Shown: positions 25,400-35,252, counted from the stretch's first letter. The stretch is 64,000 bases of DNA from Myxococcales bacterium (GCA_016712525.1 JADJQX010000007.1:744001-808000); one strand, 5' to 3'. Program-made: numbers and translations. Notes: a model not told the origin generated them from the letters alone.

Positions 25400-26743
25400 A
25401 TGACCAAGCCAGCCAACAAAGCCGCACCCCTTTCTCTCTTCGCGGGGCCGAAGGCGCCGAAGGGGCTCGCGCGAACGGCGCCTGCGCCCCGGGCGAAGAA
25501 GGTCGGCCGGCTGCCCGTCGAGAAGGTATCTCGCACGAGCGATCGTCTCGACCGTCGCGTGAGGGACCGCGTGCTCGAAGAGCTCGACGGCGCGCTGAAA
25601 CGGCGGCCTTCGTCCGAGGCGCGGCTCGCGGCCGCGCTGCGTGTGCTCGCTCCCGAGAGCCCCATGGTTCGAGCCGAGGTCGAGCGGGCGGCCGACGTGC
25701 TCGTGCGGCGTGGCACGCTCGATCGCGAGCTCTGGCCGGCTACGATTCGAGCGCTCGTCGAGAGCGCCTCGCCACGCCTCGACGAGGTGGTCGACGCGGC
25801 GCTCGCGACCGAGGACGCCGGAGGTGTCACGACGCTGTCCGCGGCGTGTTTCACGTCTCGCGGCGACATCGGGCCGAAGCTCGCGAAGGTGGCCGTCGGG
25901 GGCAGGTCTCTCGTCGCCTTCTCGGCGGAGGTCGCGCGCGTCGTGCGTGGCGAGTCGAACGGCGCGCGGCTGCTCCAGCTCGCGCCCGTGATCAAGGAGG
26001 CTCATCGCGTCGCGTTGGCGACCACCACGGTGCTCCCCCTCGTGCGGGCGACGGGCCCGGCACGCGCCTATGGGGCCGCGCTCGAGGCGGGGTTCGCCGT
26101 GCTGCGTGGGGCCGAACGGCACCTCGGCCGGTGGCTCGTGCTGGCCGAGGCCGTGGTGGCGGGAGGAGACACGCGCCCCATCGACGAGGCGCGCAGAAAT
26201 CTCGTGGACGGCCCTGCATCCTCGCGGGCGGGGTGGTCGCTCGTCGTGTGGGCGCTCTCGCGCGCCGTCGCGGAGCGGAACGGCACCGAGACGCCGCCGA
26301 TGCCGGACACCCGCCCCACGGTCGAGCTCGTCGCGCGCCTCTCCGATCGTCCGAGCGCCGAGCGCGACCTGTCATTTTTGTTCCGCATGGCGGCCCGGGG
26401 AGCGCCTTCGTCGCGCCCGATGCTCGAGTCGGTCGTGCGCGCCTCGCTCTAGGACGAAGCGAGCCTGCGCGCAGCGTCGGCCCTCGCGAAGCATTTCGAC
26501 CGCCGCGACCTCGTCCCCAAGCTTCGGGAGGCCGTCGACGCGGTTACGGACGAGCTCCGTGGCCTCGCGATCGCCGCGCTCCACGACGCCGGTGACGTCA
26601 CCCTCGCGCGGGAGCTCGCGGTCGTGCACGCGGGCAGCCGGTCCCTCGCGACCGCCGTGTGGTCCGCGTGTGTGCTCGCGGCCAAGGGAGACGTGACCAC
26701 CGAGGCGCGTGTCCGCTTGCTCCAGCGGGACATCGCCGAGTGA
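25400..26743 (+). pseudogene. helical-repeat protein gene interrupted by an in-frame TAG
   Basis: From ATG 25400, preceded by GGAAGGGG, a 350-residue frame runs to TAG at 26450-26452. After the TAG the same frame stays open for 96 more codons to TGA at 26741-26743, with the same codon bias and the same style of short helical repeats (SLRAASALAKHFDRRDLVPK, GLAIAALHDAGDVTLARELA) seen before it (AELARVV-like and LLQLAPVIKEAHRVALATT). The next gene's GTG at 26740 overlaps this final TGA (GTGA), as in neighbouring coupled genes. The simplest reading is a HEAT-like repeat protein of about 447 residues broken by one nonsense change. A sequencing error, readthrough or a genuine shortened gene are alternatives. 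Confidence 0.6.
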
Positions 26744-28518
26744 AGGCCGCGCTCGGCCTCGGGATCACGTGGGCTGTCTTGGCGCTCGCGGGTGCGCCGA
26801 TGCCTGCGATGGCAGCCGAGCTCCCGAAAGATCCCCTCGAGGTCGACGTCGACGCTGACGACGACGATGGTGACGGGGTGGCCGATGGCGCCGCGCCACG
26901 TGTCGCAGGCGTTGCCGCGCGCGACCTCGTACCTCTCCCCACCTATGCGATCGGCCGTACCGTCGAGCTCGTGGGCGGCGGACTGCGCGCGGTCCTCCCG
27001 GACGGGCGACCCGTCACCACACCGCTCGTCGCGCCTCGGGGAACGGCGATCCAGGCCGTGGCGTCCCCGCGCGACTCGGCGTCCCTCGTGGTCGACGGGA
27101 AGACCCGGGTGCCGGTCGTCGTGCGTGCGTACGGGTTCGAGGATCGTGCGGAGGTTGCTACGGCTCCGGCCACGTCCTTCCTCGGCTTCTCTCGAGCGCT
27201 CCCGGACGTGCCCCCGTCGGAGGATCCCGACGCCTTTCGGATCACCGCCCTCGGCCCCGAGCCGGGCCCCGTCGACGTGCTCTCGGTCGACGCGAAGGGG
27301 GCGCTCCTCGGGCGCATCGACGGCGTCCCGCTCGACGCGGAGTGTGGCAAGGCGCGCCCCGGCTGCCACGCGTCGCGGCTCCTCCGGGTCGTGGTCGACG
27401 GCGTCGATGGCTCGCATCCCTCGTCGCTCGGGCGGAGCCTCGTGGGCCGCGTCGGTGGGTTCGTCGTCGTGCTTCGCGGCCGGCGCAAGGTCGCGAGCGT
27501 GCGTGTCGTCGGCCCGCGCGGGGTCGTGACCGAGGCCTACCGCCTTCGGGTGAAGGGCACCGTGCTCCGCGCCGAGAAGACCGGAAAACCCGCGCTCTTC
27601 GGGAACGAGGTCGACGCCGTCGCGGAGGCGCGCGCCGACCTCAGCGACGCCGCGGCCCTCTTTTCCCAGTGTGGAGTGGCCGTCGACGTGGCCGACGCGG
27701 ACGTGCGTGTCGCGAGCCCACCGCCACCGTCGCTCGTCTCGTTCGGAAACGACCTGGGTCTCCCGGCCTCCGGCGGCGAGGTGCGCGCGCTCGTCGACGG
27801 CAAACACGTCGCAGCCCCGATCGCGCCGGGGGCGACGCCGCTCGAGGCGGCGATGATGTTTGCTAAGTATTTGGAACTTAACGGTTTTGTCGCCGAGGTA
27901 ACGCGGAACGCGCGTATCGCTCCCGGGGCTACGGGGAGCGTCGACGTGCGGGTGCTTCGGCGGGGCGGGGGGCCCGCGCGGGTCTCGACCGAGGGCCCCA
28001 TGACCACGGATCGCACGCTGGCCGTCGCGCTCGGTGTGGTCGAGCTCTCCGATGGCCTCACCCACTTCGGCGACATGGATTCGCCCTCGGGCACGCTCGA
28101 GGAGCGGTCGCTCGTGAAGTCGCTCGAGCCCGTCACGCGTGGCGCGCACGTCGTCTACGTCCCGTATTTTTCGGGCGGGGGGCGCATCGGCGAGTCGTTC
28201 ATCTACGGAGACGGCTCGAGCGTTCGGAACGTGGTCATCGTCGACCGGTCGGGCGCTCGCGCCAGGCAGAGCAGCCACGCCGTCGCGCACGAGCTCGGCC
28301 ACGTGCTGCTCGACATGCCCGGGCACCCCGACGATTTCGGCAAGGACACCCCGCACCTCCTCATGGACTCCGACGCGTCCGACGCTTCGGCCTACGGCCC
28401 ACGGAGGCTCACGAACGACGAGTGCGCCCGGATCGTGCGGGAGTCGGGGCCACGGTCGAAAGCGCCCATCCTCGAGGTCCTCCCGCGGGGCCCCGTGCCC
28501 GCGCTCAAGCTCCCCTGA
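26740..28518 (+). CDS. secreted zinc metalloprotease-like protein
   Basis: A 592-residue protein with an N-terminal signal peptide (GITWAVLALAGAPMPAMAAE) and an acidic patch (DVDADDDDGDGVADG) that may bind calcium. Near the C-terminus is HAVAHELGHVLLDMPGH: HExxH at His517, Glu518 and His521, with a further His at 529, as in zinc peptidases. The His spacing is longer than in metzincins (third His at +12 instead of +10), so the exact family is uncertain. The central region is beta-rich and not recognised. GTG at 26740 overlaps the last TGA of the interrupted upstream frame. A likely secreted or periplasmic enzyme; substrate unknown. Confidence 0.7.
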   Translation: MKAALGLGITWAVLALAGAPMPAMAAELPKDPLEVDVDADDDDGDGVADGAAPRVAGVAARDLVPLPTYAIGRTVELVGGGLRAVLPDGRPVTTPLVAPRGTAIQAVASPRDSASLVVDGKTRVPVVVRAYGFEDRAEVATAPATSFLGFSRALPDVPPSEDPDAFRITALGPEPGPVDVLSVDAKGALLGRIDGVPLDAECGKARPGCHASRLLRVVVDGVDGSHPSSLGRSLVGRVGGFVVVLRGRRKVASVRVVGPRGVVTEAYRLRVKGTVLRAEKTGKPALFGNEVDAVAEARADLSDAAALFSQCGVAVDVADADVRVASPPPPSLVSFGNDLGLPASGGEVRALVDGKHVAAPIAPGATPLEAAMMFAKYLELNGFVAEVTRNARIAPGATGSVDVRVLRRGGGPARVSTEGPMTTDRTLAVALGVVELSDGLTHFGDMDSPSGTLEERSLVKSLEPVTRGAHVVYVPYFSGGGRIGESFIYGDGSSVRNVVIVDRSGARARQSSHAVAHELGHVLLDMPGHPDDFGKDTPHLLMDSDASDASAYGPRRLTNDECARIVRESGPRSKAPILEVLPRGPVPALKLP

Positions 28519-28607
28519 GGCCCCGCGAATCTCCCTACGCGGGAGGTGTCGTGGAATCGTCCAAAGGCGGCGCGCGGAACCGCCGAACTTTTGCTAGCTT
28601 CCGCGCC

Positions 28608-29561
28608 ATGTCGTCTCCCCGCTTCGACAAGGCCACCGTCCGCGCCCTCTACGATCGACCGCTTCTGCCCCTCATCGACGAGGCGCGCAAGGTCCACCGG
28701 GAGCACCACCCCGACAACGAGGTCCAGCTCTGCACGCTCCTCAGCGTGAAGACGGGAGGTTGCCCGGAGGACTGCTCGTACTGCCCGCAGTCGTCGAAAT
28801 ACGAGACGAACGTCGAGCCGGAGAAGATGCTCGACGTGGAGAGCGTGATCGCGAGCGCTCGCCGCGCGAAGGAGCTCGGCTCGACACGCTTCTGCATGGG
28901 CGCCGCGTGGCGCGAGGTGAAAGAGGGGCCGGCGTTCGATCGGGTGCTCGAGATGGTGCGCGGGGTGAAGGGCCTCGGCCTCGAGGCGTGTGTCACGCTC
29001 GGCATGCTCGACGAGAGCCAGGCGAAGCGCCTCCACGAGGCCGGGCTCGACGCCTACAACCACAACCTCGACACGAGCCGCGAGAACTACAAGTCGATCA
29101 TTCGCACCCGCACCTTCGACGACCGTATCAAGACGCTCGAGAACGTGCGGAAGGCCGGCATCACCGTGTGCTCGGGTGGGATCATCGGCATGGGCGAGAG
29201 CGACGACGATCGTTGCGAGATGCTGCGAACCCTGGCGAACCTCGAGCCTCAGCCCGAGAGCGTGCCGATCAACGCGCTCGTCCCGGTCGAAGGGACGCCC
29301 CTCGCCGATCGCCCGCCGGTCGATCCCCTGGATCTCGTTCGCATGATCGCCGTGGCGCGTATCCTCATGCCGAAGTCGCGTGTGCGCCTCTCGGCGGGCC
29401 GCGAGTCGATGACGCGCGAAGCACAGATGCTCTGCATGCTGGCCGGGGCGAACTCGATCTTCTTCGGAGAGAAGCTCCTCACGACCGCGAACCCGGCCGA
29501 GTCCGACGACCTCGCGCTCCTCCGCGACGCCGGCCTCGGGATGATGGCCCCGAGCGTCTGA
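28608..29561 (+). CDS. bioB: biotin synthase
   Basis: The 317-residue radical SAM enzyme converts dethiobiotin to biotin. The SAM cluster motif is CPEDCSYC with Cys at 52, 56 and 59, close to the E. coli numbering (53, 57, 60). FCMGAAWREVKEG, YNHNLDTSRENYKSI and VCSGGIIGMGES are the usual biotin synthase segments, and NALVPVEGTPL and RLSAGRESM lie near the C-terminus. ATG at 28608 is consistent with the usual length. No other biotin genes are adjacent, so it stands alone here. No biotin operator was recognised upstream. Confidence 0.97.
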   Translation: MSSPRFDKATVRALYDRPLLPLIDEARKVHREHHPDNEVQLCTLLSVKTGGCPEDCSYCPQSSKYETNVEPEKMLDVESVIASARRAKELGSTRFCMGAAWREVKEGPAFDRVLEMVRGVKGLGLEACVTLGMLDESQAKRLHEAGLDAYNHNLDTSRENYKSIIRTRTFDDRIKTLENVRKAGITVCSGGIIGMGESDDDRCEMLRTLANLEPQPESVPINALVPVEGTPLADRPPVDPLDLVRMIAVARILMPKSRVRLSAGRESMTREAQMLCMLAGANSIFFGEKLLTTANPAESDDLALLRDAGLGMMAPSV

Positions 29562-29697
29562 CGCACGCCCCCTCGGCGGCCACGGGCGCGAGAAGGGTGC
29601 GCTTCCGGGAAGAAGCCCCTTTCTCGGAGAAATGAGGCTGACGACGGCGTTCGCCGGCCTCTTTCCTCCCCGAAGGCCGCCCGGCAGCGGCTCGCGA

Positions 29698-31248
29698 TCA
29701 GGGGGCTTTTCGTGCCTCTCGCGCGAAGGTCGTCAGGGTGAACGTACGGGTCGGTCGCCCGCCTCGGTACACCGTGACCCGGCGCTCTGCGATCTTCGTA
29801 TGTGCCGGGAGGGCCGCTTCGGGGCGCGCATCGAAACGTGTATCTTTCACGTAGTGCACCCTCGGCGCGCTTCGCCACACGTCGCGGGGAAGCCAGCCGT
29901 CGAAGTCGTCGCGGATGGGGGTGTCGCATCCGACGCGCGCCCCGGGGATCGCGGCGGCGACCTGAGCGCACACGACCCAATGGGGGCCGACGATGACGTC
30001 CCCCTCGGAGAGCTCCTCGCGGAGCGCGCTCGTCGCGTCGGGCCAACCGAAGAGCTCGTTCGCGATGTCGTAGCGGGGATCGTACGACCGTGGGGCGAGA
30101 CTTGCCGCGCTCGGGACGAGGATCCACGCGTGCACGGCAGCCGAGATCACGGCGGCGCCGAGGGTCGATGCCACGAGCGCGCGCCGGGAAGGCGAGGGCA
30201 CCTCGTCCGGGCACGCGGCGACGAGCACCACGAACGAGAGCCACGCGGGGCCCATCCAGTGAGGCTCGGCCTGGCGGCTCGCGAGCGAAATCAGGGCGAG
30301 CCCAGCCGCAGGGAGCGCGGTCGCGAGCGCGAGGAAGCGGACCTCGGGACGTGAGGCCCGGAGGGACGCGGAGAGCTTCTTCCCGCGGAGCGCCGCGAGC
30401 ACGACGAACCCGGGCGAAATGTAGAGGAGCTGCCCCAGCGTGAGCGACCCCGCGCCCTTCACGAGCGGAGGCAGGCCCTCTTGGGTCTCGATGAGGCGGT
30501 GCCGGAGCATGGGGAACCCCGCCGAGACCTCGTGGGTGACGAGCGGCGCGACGACGAGGAGCCCGAGCGCTGCGCCGAAGAGCGTGGCCCGCCGGCCCGA
30601 ACGCTCGCGGAACGCCGACACGAACATGACGAGAAAGATTAATGATCCCGATGCCTTGGCCCATGTCGCCGCGCCCGCGACGAGGCCCAGGGCGGCGAGC
30701 GCACGCGCCGCTCGTGGGGTGCCCTCTTCGCGCGCGGCGAACGCCCCGAGGGCGAGCGCGAGCAGCCAGAGCGGCGCGAGCAGGAGGTCGGGGGTGAGGG
30801 CGAAGAGCCCGATCGCGATCATCGGGGTGACCGCGACGACGAGCCCGGCGATGGCCGCACGACGGAGGCTCGCGCCGGCGATCGACGCCGTGGCCGCCAC
30901 GAGCGGCGGCACGAGGGCGCCCACGAGCGACGTAAGGATGTGCGCGTCGGCCGGGCGCGGCGAGGTGCCATGCCCGATGAGGCCCGCCACCGCACCGACG
31001 AGGCCCGGGTGATCGAGGTACCCGAGCTGAGGATGCTGCGCGTACGTGGCGTAGAGGGCCTCGCTGTCTCCGAAGCCGACCACGCCCGCGGCGTACGTGT
31101 GGATGGCGAGGCCGAGGGCCGAGACGAGCCCGAGCCCGATGACCTCGCGCGGGATCGGGGCCGCCTCGGCGGTCGCGCGAGCCTCGGCGGGAGAGGCGGG
31201 CGAGGGACCTCGTGTCTTGCGCGGGCGCGCGCCCTTCTTCGCCGCCAT
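29698..31248 (-). CDS. GT39/ArnT-like polytopic glycosyltransferase
   Basis: A 516-residue protein with about ten membrane segments and an extended C-terminal outer domain. The first loop carries GVVGFGDSEALYATYAQHP and YLDHPGLVG, which match the acidic-residue motif of lipid-linked sugar transferases of the GT39/GT83 fold (Asp and Glu at the start of the first periplasmic loop). Such enzymes transfer sugar from a polyprenyl phosphate donor to lipid A or protein. ATG 31248 overlaps the lpxB stop (TGATG), so it is co-transcribed with lpxB, which favours lipid A or a related lipid as acceptor. The acceptor and sugar remain unknown. Confidence 0.75.
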   Translation of the reverse strand: MAAKKGARPRKTRGPSPASPAEARATAEAAPIPREVIGLGLVSALGLAIHTYAAGVVGFGDSEALYATYAQHPQLGYLDHPGLVGAVAGLIGHGTSPRPADAHILTSLVGALVPPLVAATASIAGASLRRAAIAGLVVAVTPMIAIGLFALTPDLLLAPLWLLALALGAFAAREEGTPRAARALAALGLVAGAATWAKASGSLIFLVMFVSAFRERSGRRATLFGAALGLLVVAPLVTHEVSAGFPMLRHRLIETQEGLPPLVKGAGSLTLGQLLYISPGFVVLAALRGKKLSASLRASRPEVRFLALATALPAAGLALISLASRQAEPHWMGPAWLSFVVLVAACPDEVPSPSRRALVASTLGAAVISAAVHAWILVPSAASLAPRSYDPRYDIANELFGWPDATSALREELSEGDVIVGPHWVVCAQVAAAIPGARVGCDTPIRDDFDGWLPRDVWRSAPRVHYVKDTRFDARPEAALPAHTKIAERRVTVYRGGRPTRTFTLTTFAREARKAP

Positions 31249-32387
31249 CAGCCGAAGAGGTAGGGCCGCACGATCCGGGCGACCTCGGCCGAAGGGGAGC
31301 GCCTGTCACCGAGCATCCGCACGACCTCGGCGCAGGCCTCTTTTCGGGCGTCGTCGTCGAGGGCGCGCGCGAGCGCGTGGGCGAGGGATGTCGGGCCGAC
31401 GTCCCGCTGGACGAGCTCGTCGAAGGCGCGGCGACCGAGGAGCACGTTCGGCAAAGCGACGTGCGGCGTGCGAAGCAGGAGCCTCGCGAACGCCTCGGTC
31501 ACGAGATCGACCTTGTAGGCGACGACCGGCACGACCCCGGCGATCGCGCACTCGAGGGAGGCCGTCCCCGACGCGACCAGCGCCGCGTCGAAGGCCGGCA
31601 AGATGCGCCCGATGCCGGCGGTCGCGTCGACCTCGAGCGGTTCGAGCGCGATGCGCTTGGCCGCGTCGAGGGCGAACGCGCGCGTCGTGTCGTCGAGGCT
31701 CGGGGCGAGCAGGAGCCTCCCGTCCACGCTCGCTCGATCGTGGCGGACGTGCTCGTACGCCTCGAGCATCGCGGGCAAGAGCGCACGAACCTCGTGCGGG
31801 CGGCTGCCGGGCAGGATGGCGACGGTCTTCGCGCGGCTCGTGAGCGAGAGCACCGTACGGGCCTCGTCCCGCGGGAGGCCGCGGGTCTCGAGCGCCGGGT
31901 GGCCCACGTAGCTCGCGTCGACGCCTTTGGCGCGCCAGAGGTCTTCCTCGAACGGGAGGATCACGCAGAGGCGATCGACGAGCCCGCGCAGCGTCTTCGC
32001 GCGCCCCTCGCGCCACGCCCAGATTTGTGGGGCGATGTACCACACGATGCGCACGCCGAGCGGCCGCAGCTCACGCGCGAGGCGCATGTTGAGCTCGGTG
32101 TAGTTCACGAGCAGCGCCACGTTCGGTCGTTCGTCTCGAGCCGCCGCGACGAGCGCTCGAAAGACCCGGGCGAGCTCGCGGGCCGACCGGAGGGGGGCGG
32201 TGAGACCGACGGCCGTGGTCTCCCGGAGGTGGCCGACGAGCCTCGTCCCCTCGTGGGCGAGCGCGGTCCCCCCGAAGCCGAGCGACGAGACCCGCGGATC
32301 CTCGCGCAGCGCCCGCACGACGGCCGCTCCGGCCCGATCCCCCGAGGCCTCGCCCGCGACGACGAGCAGCTTCGCCGCGTCGCTCAC
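31248..32387 (-). CDS. lpxB: lipid-A-disaccharide synthase
   Basis: The 379-residue GT19 enzyme joins UDP-2,3-diacylglucosamine and lipid X in lipid A synthesis. LLVVAGEASGDRAGAAVVRAL is the N-terminal GEASGD signature, VDRLCVILPFEEDLW is the usual second region, and VAILPGSRPHEVRALLPAML and VASGTASLECAIAGVVPVV are the nucleotide-sugar site segments. GTG at 32387 overlaps the upstream rnd stop (GTGA). The window has no other lpx genes, so this copy sits outside a canonical lpxD-fabZ-lpxA cluster. Next to the GT39-like gene it suggests lipid A building and modification in one transcript. Confidence 0.95.
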   Translation of the reverse strand: MSDAAKLLVVAGEASGDRAGAAVVRALREDPRVSSLGFGGTALAHEGTRLVGHLRETTAVGLTAPLRSARELARVFRALVAAARDERPNVALLVNYTELNMRLARELRPLGVRIVWYIAPQIWAWREGRAKTLRGLVDRLCVILPFEEDLWRAKGVDASYVGHPALETRGLPRDEARTVLSLTSRAKTVAILPGSRPHEVRALLPAMLEAYEHVRHDRASVDGRLLLAPSLDDTTRAFALDAAKRIALEPLEVDATAGIGRILPAFDAALVASGTASLECAIAGVVPVVAYKVDLVTEAFARLLLRTPHVALPNVLLGRRAFDELVQRDVGPTSLAHALARALDDDARKEACAEVVRMLGDRRSPSAEVARIVRPYLFG

Positions 32388-33523
32388 GGCGTCTCGGGCC
32401 CCGCGAGCGCAGAGAGCAGCGCATCGCCGTAGCGCTCGATCCGGAACGCCCCGAGCCCGTCGACGTCCGCGAGCTCGTGGACGGTCTTCGGCGCCCGCGA
32501 CGAGAGCCGGCGGAGCACGTGGCCGGGGAGCACGACCTGCGGGCTCACCTCGCGGCGCTCGGCCTCGGCTTTCCGCCAGCCCGTGAGGCGGTCCTCGCGC
32601 GCGCGTCGCTCCCTCCGCTCCGGCTCGGGGAGCTTCGGCGGGTGGATGGCGGCGAGCTCTTCGGCGGTGAGCGGAGGGTGCGTCTTCTGGACGAGCTCGA
32701 GGAACGTCCGCGACAGCGCGCGGCCCCGCCCCCGATGCGCGCCGGGGATTCGCTCGAGGCGCGCGAGCGAGGTAGGTCGTTCGGCCGCGACGGCGAAGAG
32801 CACGTCCGCGTTCACGACCTTGTAGGCCGGTACGTCGAGCGAGCGCGCGAGCTCTTCGCGAGCCTCGGTGAGCGCGCGGAGGAGCGGCAGGTCCGCGGTC
32901 TTCGCGCGGTCGACGCCCTTCAGTCGAGCGAGCGCGGGGCGGTCGTCCTCCCCCGGACGCGCAGCCTCGGCGAGGCGGTAGCGGGTCTCTTCGGTGAGCT
33001 CCGCGGTGATGCCCTTCGCCTCGGCTTCGGCCGAGAGCACCTCCCACAGGCGAAAGAGGTGGACGACGTCCGTCGCGAGGTACGCAAGCTCCCGCTCCCC
33101 GAGGGGGCGCTTGGCCCAGTCGGCGTGCTGGAGGGACTTGTCGACGGTCAGGCCGAGCTCGCTCTTCAGCACCGACCCGAGCCCCGTGGCCGGCCGACCG
33201 AGGAGGGAAGCCGCGAGCGCCGTGTCGTGGACGCTGCAGAGCGGTGCCCCGGCCCGATGCAACATGCGCGCGTCGAACCCGAGGTCGTGGACGATGGTCG
33301 CCGGCCCGTCGCGGAACACCTCGGCGAGGCCCGCGACGTCGAGCTTCAGGCTGTCGATGACGAACACCGCGACGGGCGTCGCGATCTGGACCACGCACAG
33401 GCGCGGCGTGTACGCGAAGAGGCCGTTCGACTCGACGTCGACCGCCACGATGGGCTCACGAAGGAGGTCCGTGCAGAGCGAGGCCAACGCGCCCGGCTCG
33501 TCAATGTAAGTCGTTTGTGTCAA
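32384..33523 (-). CDS. rnd: ribonuclease D
   Basis: The 379-residue 3'-5' exoribonuclease of the DEDD family trims tRNA and small RNAs. VAVDVESNG (Exo I, Asp and Glu), HDLGFDARML (Exo II Asp) and YLATDVVHLFRLWEV (Exo III Tyr and Asp) are clear, and the C-terminal half contains HRDC-like segments (LPLLRALTEAREELARSLD, PKTVHELADVDGLGAFRIE). The start is unusual: the frame is open only from TTG at 33523, three codons after an in-frame TAA at 33527-33529, and the catalytic core begins so soon that no ATG or GTG fits. TTG is therefore the probable start. It is the first gene of rnd-lpxB-glycosyltransferase. Confidence 0.93.
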   Translation of the reverse strand: MTQTTYIDEPGALASLCTDLLREPIVAVDVESNGLFAYTPRLCVVQIATPVAVFVIDSLKLDVAGLAEVFRDGPATIVHDLGFDARMLHRAGAPLCSVHDTALAASLLGRPATGLGSVLKSELGLTVDKSLQHADWAKRPLGERELAYLATDVVHLFRLWEVLSAEAEAKGITAELTEETRYRLAEAARPGEDDRPALARLKGVDRAKTADLPLLRALTEAREELARSLDVPAYKVVNADVLFAVAAERPTSLARLERIPGAHRGRGRALSRTFLELVQKTHPPLTAEELAAIHPPKLPEPERRERRAREDRLTGWRKAEAERREVSPQVVLPGHVLRRLSSRAPKTVHELADVDGLGAFRIERYGDALLSALAGPETP

Positions 33524-33581
33524 AATTTAATCCAGTATGTTTCGCTGGGCGTGCCGCGGTGGGGCGCGCGATCCGAGCTCG

Positions 33582-34565
33582 TCAGGGCTGCCTTCGGCGG
33601 TGGCGCATCACGAGCGCCGCGCCGAGGCACGCGAAGGTCGCGAAGAGGGGCACGCCGGGGCTCGGGGCCGATGCCGACGTGGCGACGACGCCGCAGCCAC
33701 CCGTGTCGGCCTCCGATTCGCAGTCGCGCTGGAGCCCGGCGTAGGGCGTGGGGTCGCAGGCCCCGCCGCTCGTGACCTTCCCTCCGAGCACGGGGCGGGT
33801 CCCGTCGGGGCGGTACACCGAGCAGATGCCGCGCACGTCGTCGGCGTGGAGCTCCCGCGCGCTCGAGCGACCCTTGTCGTACGTCGCGAACATGACCGCC
33901 TGGGTCTGCTCCGAGTGCGCCATGCCGAGGAAATGCCCCGCCTCGTGGGTCACGACGCTCGTGAGGTCGTAGTCGTTCCCACCCGGCTCGCCCGCCGTCA
34001 TGTTGTGGTGGAACGTGTTGAGCTCCATGTCGGCGCCGAAGATCTCGCCGGTCTCCGTGTTGAACTTCACGGTCGTGAGCCCGATCGTCTCGGGCGAGCG
34101 TGCGGCGCCGTCGGCCGTCTTCCATTCGTTGTCGCGAAAGAGGATGACGTTGACGTTCGGCCTGTCGAGGGCCGTCTCGACCTTCTGGCAGAGCGCTGGC
34201 CCGACGTCGCGCACGTCGATGCTGGTTCGTGACGTGGCCGCGCCCTCGGTCGTGCAGCTCGCGCCCGTCCACCGGGTGAAGCTGCGCGCCACCACGTTGG
34301 CGACGTCCTCGAAGGCGAGCTTGCGTGAGACGCGGTTGTCGATGCTGTAGCCGACGCACGCGTTCCGCCAGAAGAGCGGCAGCCCCTCTTCGTTGCACCG
34401 GCCCGAGTCGCTCGGGTTGAACGACGGGTCGATCGACACGGTCCGCGATCGACAAAAAGCGAGGGCGTCTCGCGGCGCGAGGCCCACGACCCCGAGGGCG
34501 ACGAGCGCCGCCGTGACGTGCGCGGTCCGCACGAGCCGCCGGCTCACTTGTGGAGGCGCTTCCAT
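33582..34565 (-). CDS. matrixin-type secreted metalloprotease with MYXO-CTERM-like tail
   Basis: A 327-residue protein with a signal peptide (VTAALVALGVVGLAPRDALA). The zinc site is THEAGHFLGMAHSE: HExxHxxGxxH with His207, Glu208, His211 and His217, followed by a Met-containing segment (QAVMFATY) as in metzincins. The C-terminus has GGCGVV, a hydrophobic stretch (PLFATFACLGAALVM) and RHRRR, resembling the MYXO-CTERM sorting signal, so the protein is probably exported and anchored at the cell surface. ATG at 34565 overlaps the upstream secreted gene by 22 bases. The mature catalytic domain has Cys-rich flanks that may form disulfides. Confidence 0.85.
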   Translation of the reverse strand: MEAPPQVSRRLVRTAHVTAALVALGVVGLAPRDALAFCRSRTVSIDPSFNPSDSGRCNEEGLPLFWRNACVGYSIDNRVSRKLAFEDVANVVARSFTRWTGASCTTEGAATSRTSIDVRDVGPALCQKVETALDRPNVNVILFRDNEWKTADGAARSPETIGLTTVKFNTETGEIFGADMELNTFHHNMTAGEPGGNDYDLTSVVTHEAGHFLGMAHSEQTQAVMFATYDKGRSSARELHADDVRGICSVYRPDGTRPVLGGKVTSGGACDPTPYAGLQRDCESEADTGGCGVVATSASAPSPGVPLFATFACLGAALVMRHRRRQP

Positions 34566-35185
34566 TGCACGACGACGTCCCGGGTCACGTCCTCGAGGGC
34601 GCGCCCGTGGAGGGCGTCGACCGCCGCGACGGGCCCGGGGGCTGCCGCGCGGGCCTGCGGGGCCACGGGACCGACCCGCGACTCGACCGCCTGATTCCTC
34701 GGGAGAAGGAGGCCGCAGTTCGCGTTGCGGACCACGCTCTTTCGCTTGGAAGCGGCGTCGACGAGGACGGGGAACTGCCCCTGCGCGCGCGCCACCACCG
34801 AGAACGTCCCGGGCTTGATCGAGCGCGCGAAGAGCAAGGACGACTTGCCCTGGATGAACACGGGCTCGCCGTCGACGAGCTGGCCGATCTTGCCGATCGA
34901 GCCCCCGAGCGTGCGGACCCACATCTCGGAGCCCGCTTGGCCTTGACCTGCCACGCCCTCTTCGATCTTGAGGTGGGTGTAGGTGACGATGCGGTTTTCC
35001 TCCCACACGCTCTTTTGGTCCATCGGCGTCGCGACGACCACGAGGTCGGCGTCGGTCACCATGTCGTCGTAGGTGACGGCGAACGACACGGAGGCCTCGG
35101 CGGCCTTGGGCGAGAGCCAGGCGACCGGACCGACGAACGAGAGGGCGAGGGCAAGGGATACGAGGCGAGGCCGAACGGACCGCAT
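34544..35185 (-). CDS. secreted protein of unknown function, partner of the matrixin
   Basis: A 213-residue protein with an N-terminal signal peptide (VSLALALSFVGPVAWLSPKAAEA). The mature part has an SFAVTYDDMVTDADLVVVAT segment, a beta-rich middle (IVTYTHLKIEEGVAG, GEPVFIQGKSSLLF), a single mid-chain Cys (NANCGLLL) and a charged C-terminus (DVVVQWKRLHK). No known family is recognised. The 22-base overlap with the following matrixin gene suggests that the two are made together; it could be an inhibitor, chaperone or substrate of the protease, but nothing in the sequence decides this. Upstream the gap to the KAS III gene is 67 bases. Confidence 0.65.
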   Translation of the reverse strand: MRSVRPRLVSLALALSFVGPVAWLSPKAAEASVSFAVTYDDMVTDADLVVVATPMDQKSVWEENRIVTYTHLKIEEGVAGQGQAGSEMWVRTLGGSIGKIGQLVDGEPVFIQGKSSLLFARSIKPGTFSVVARAQGQFPVLVDAASKRKSVVRNANCGLLLPRNQAVESRVGPVAPQARAAAPGPVAAVDALHGRALEDVTRDVVVQWKRLHK

Positions 35186-35252
35186 GCCCCGAAGATAGCA
35201 GGGAAATCCGGCCTGCGCGAGGGCGCCGCGACCTCGCCCGCCGAGGCGGAAA

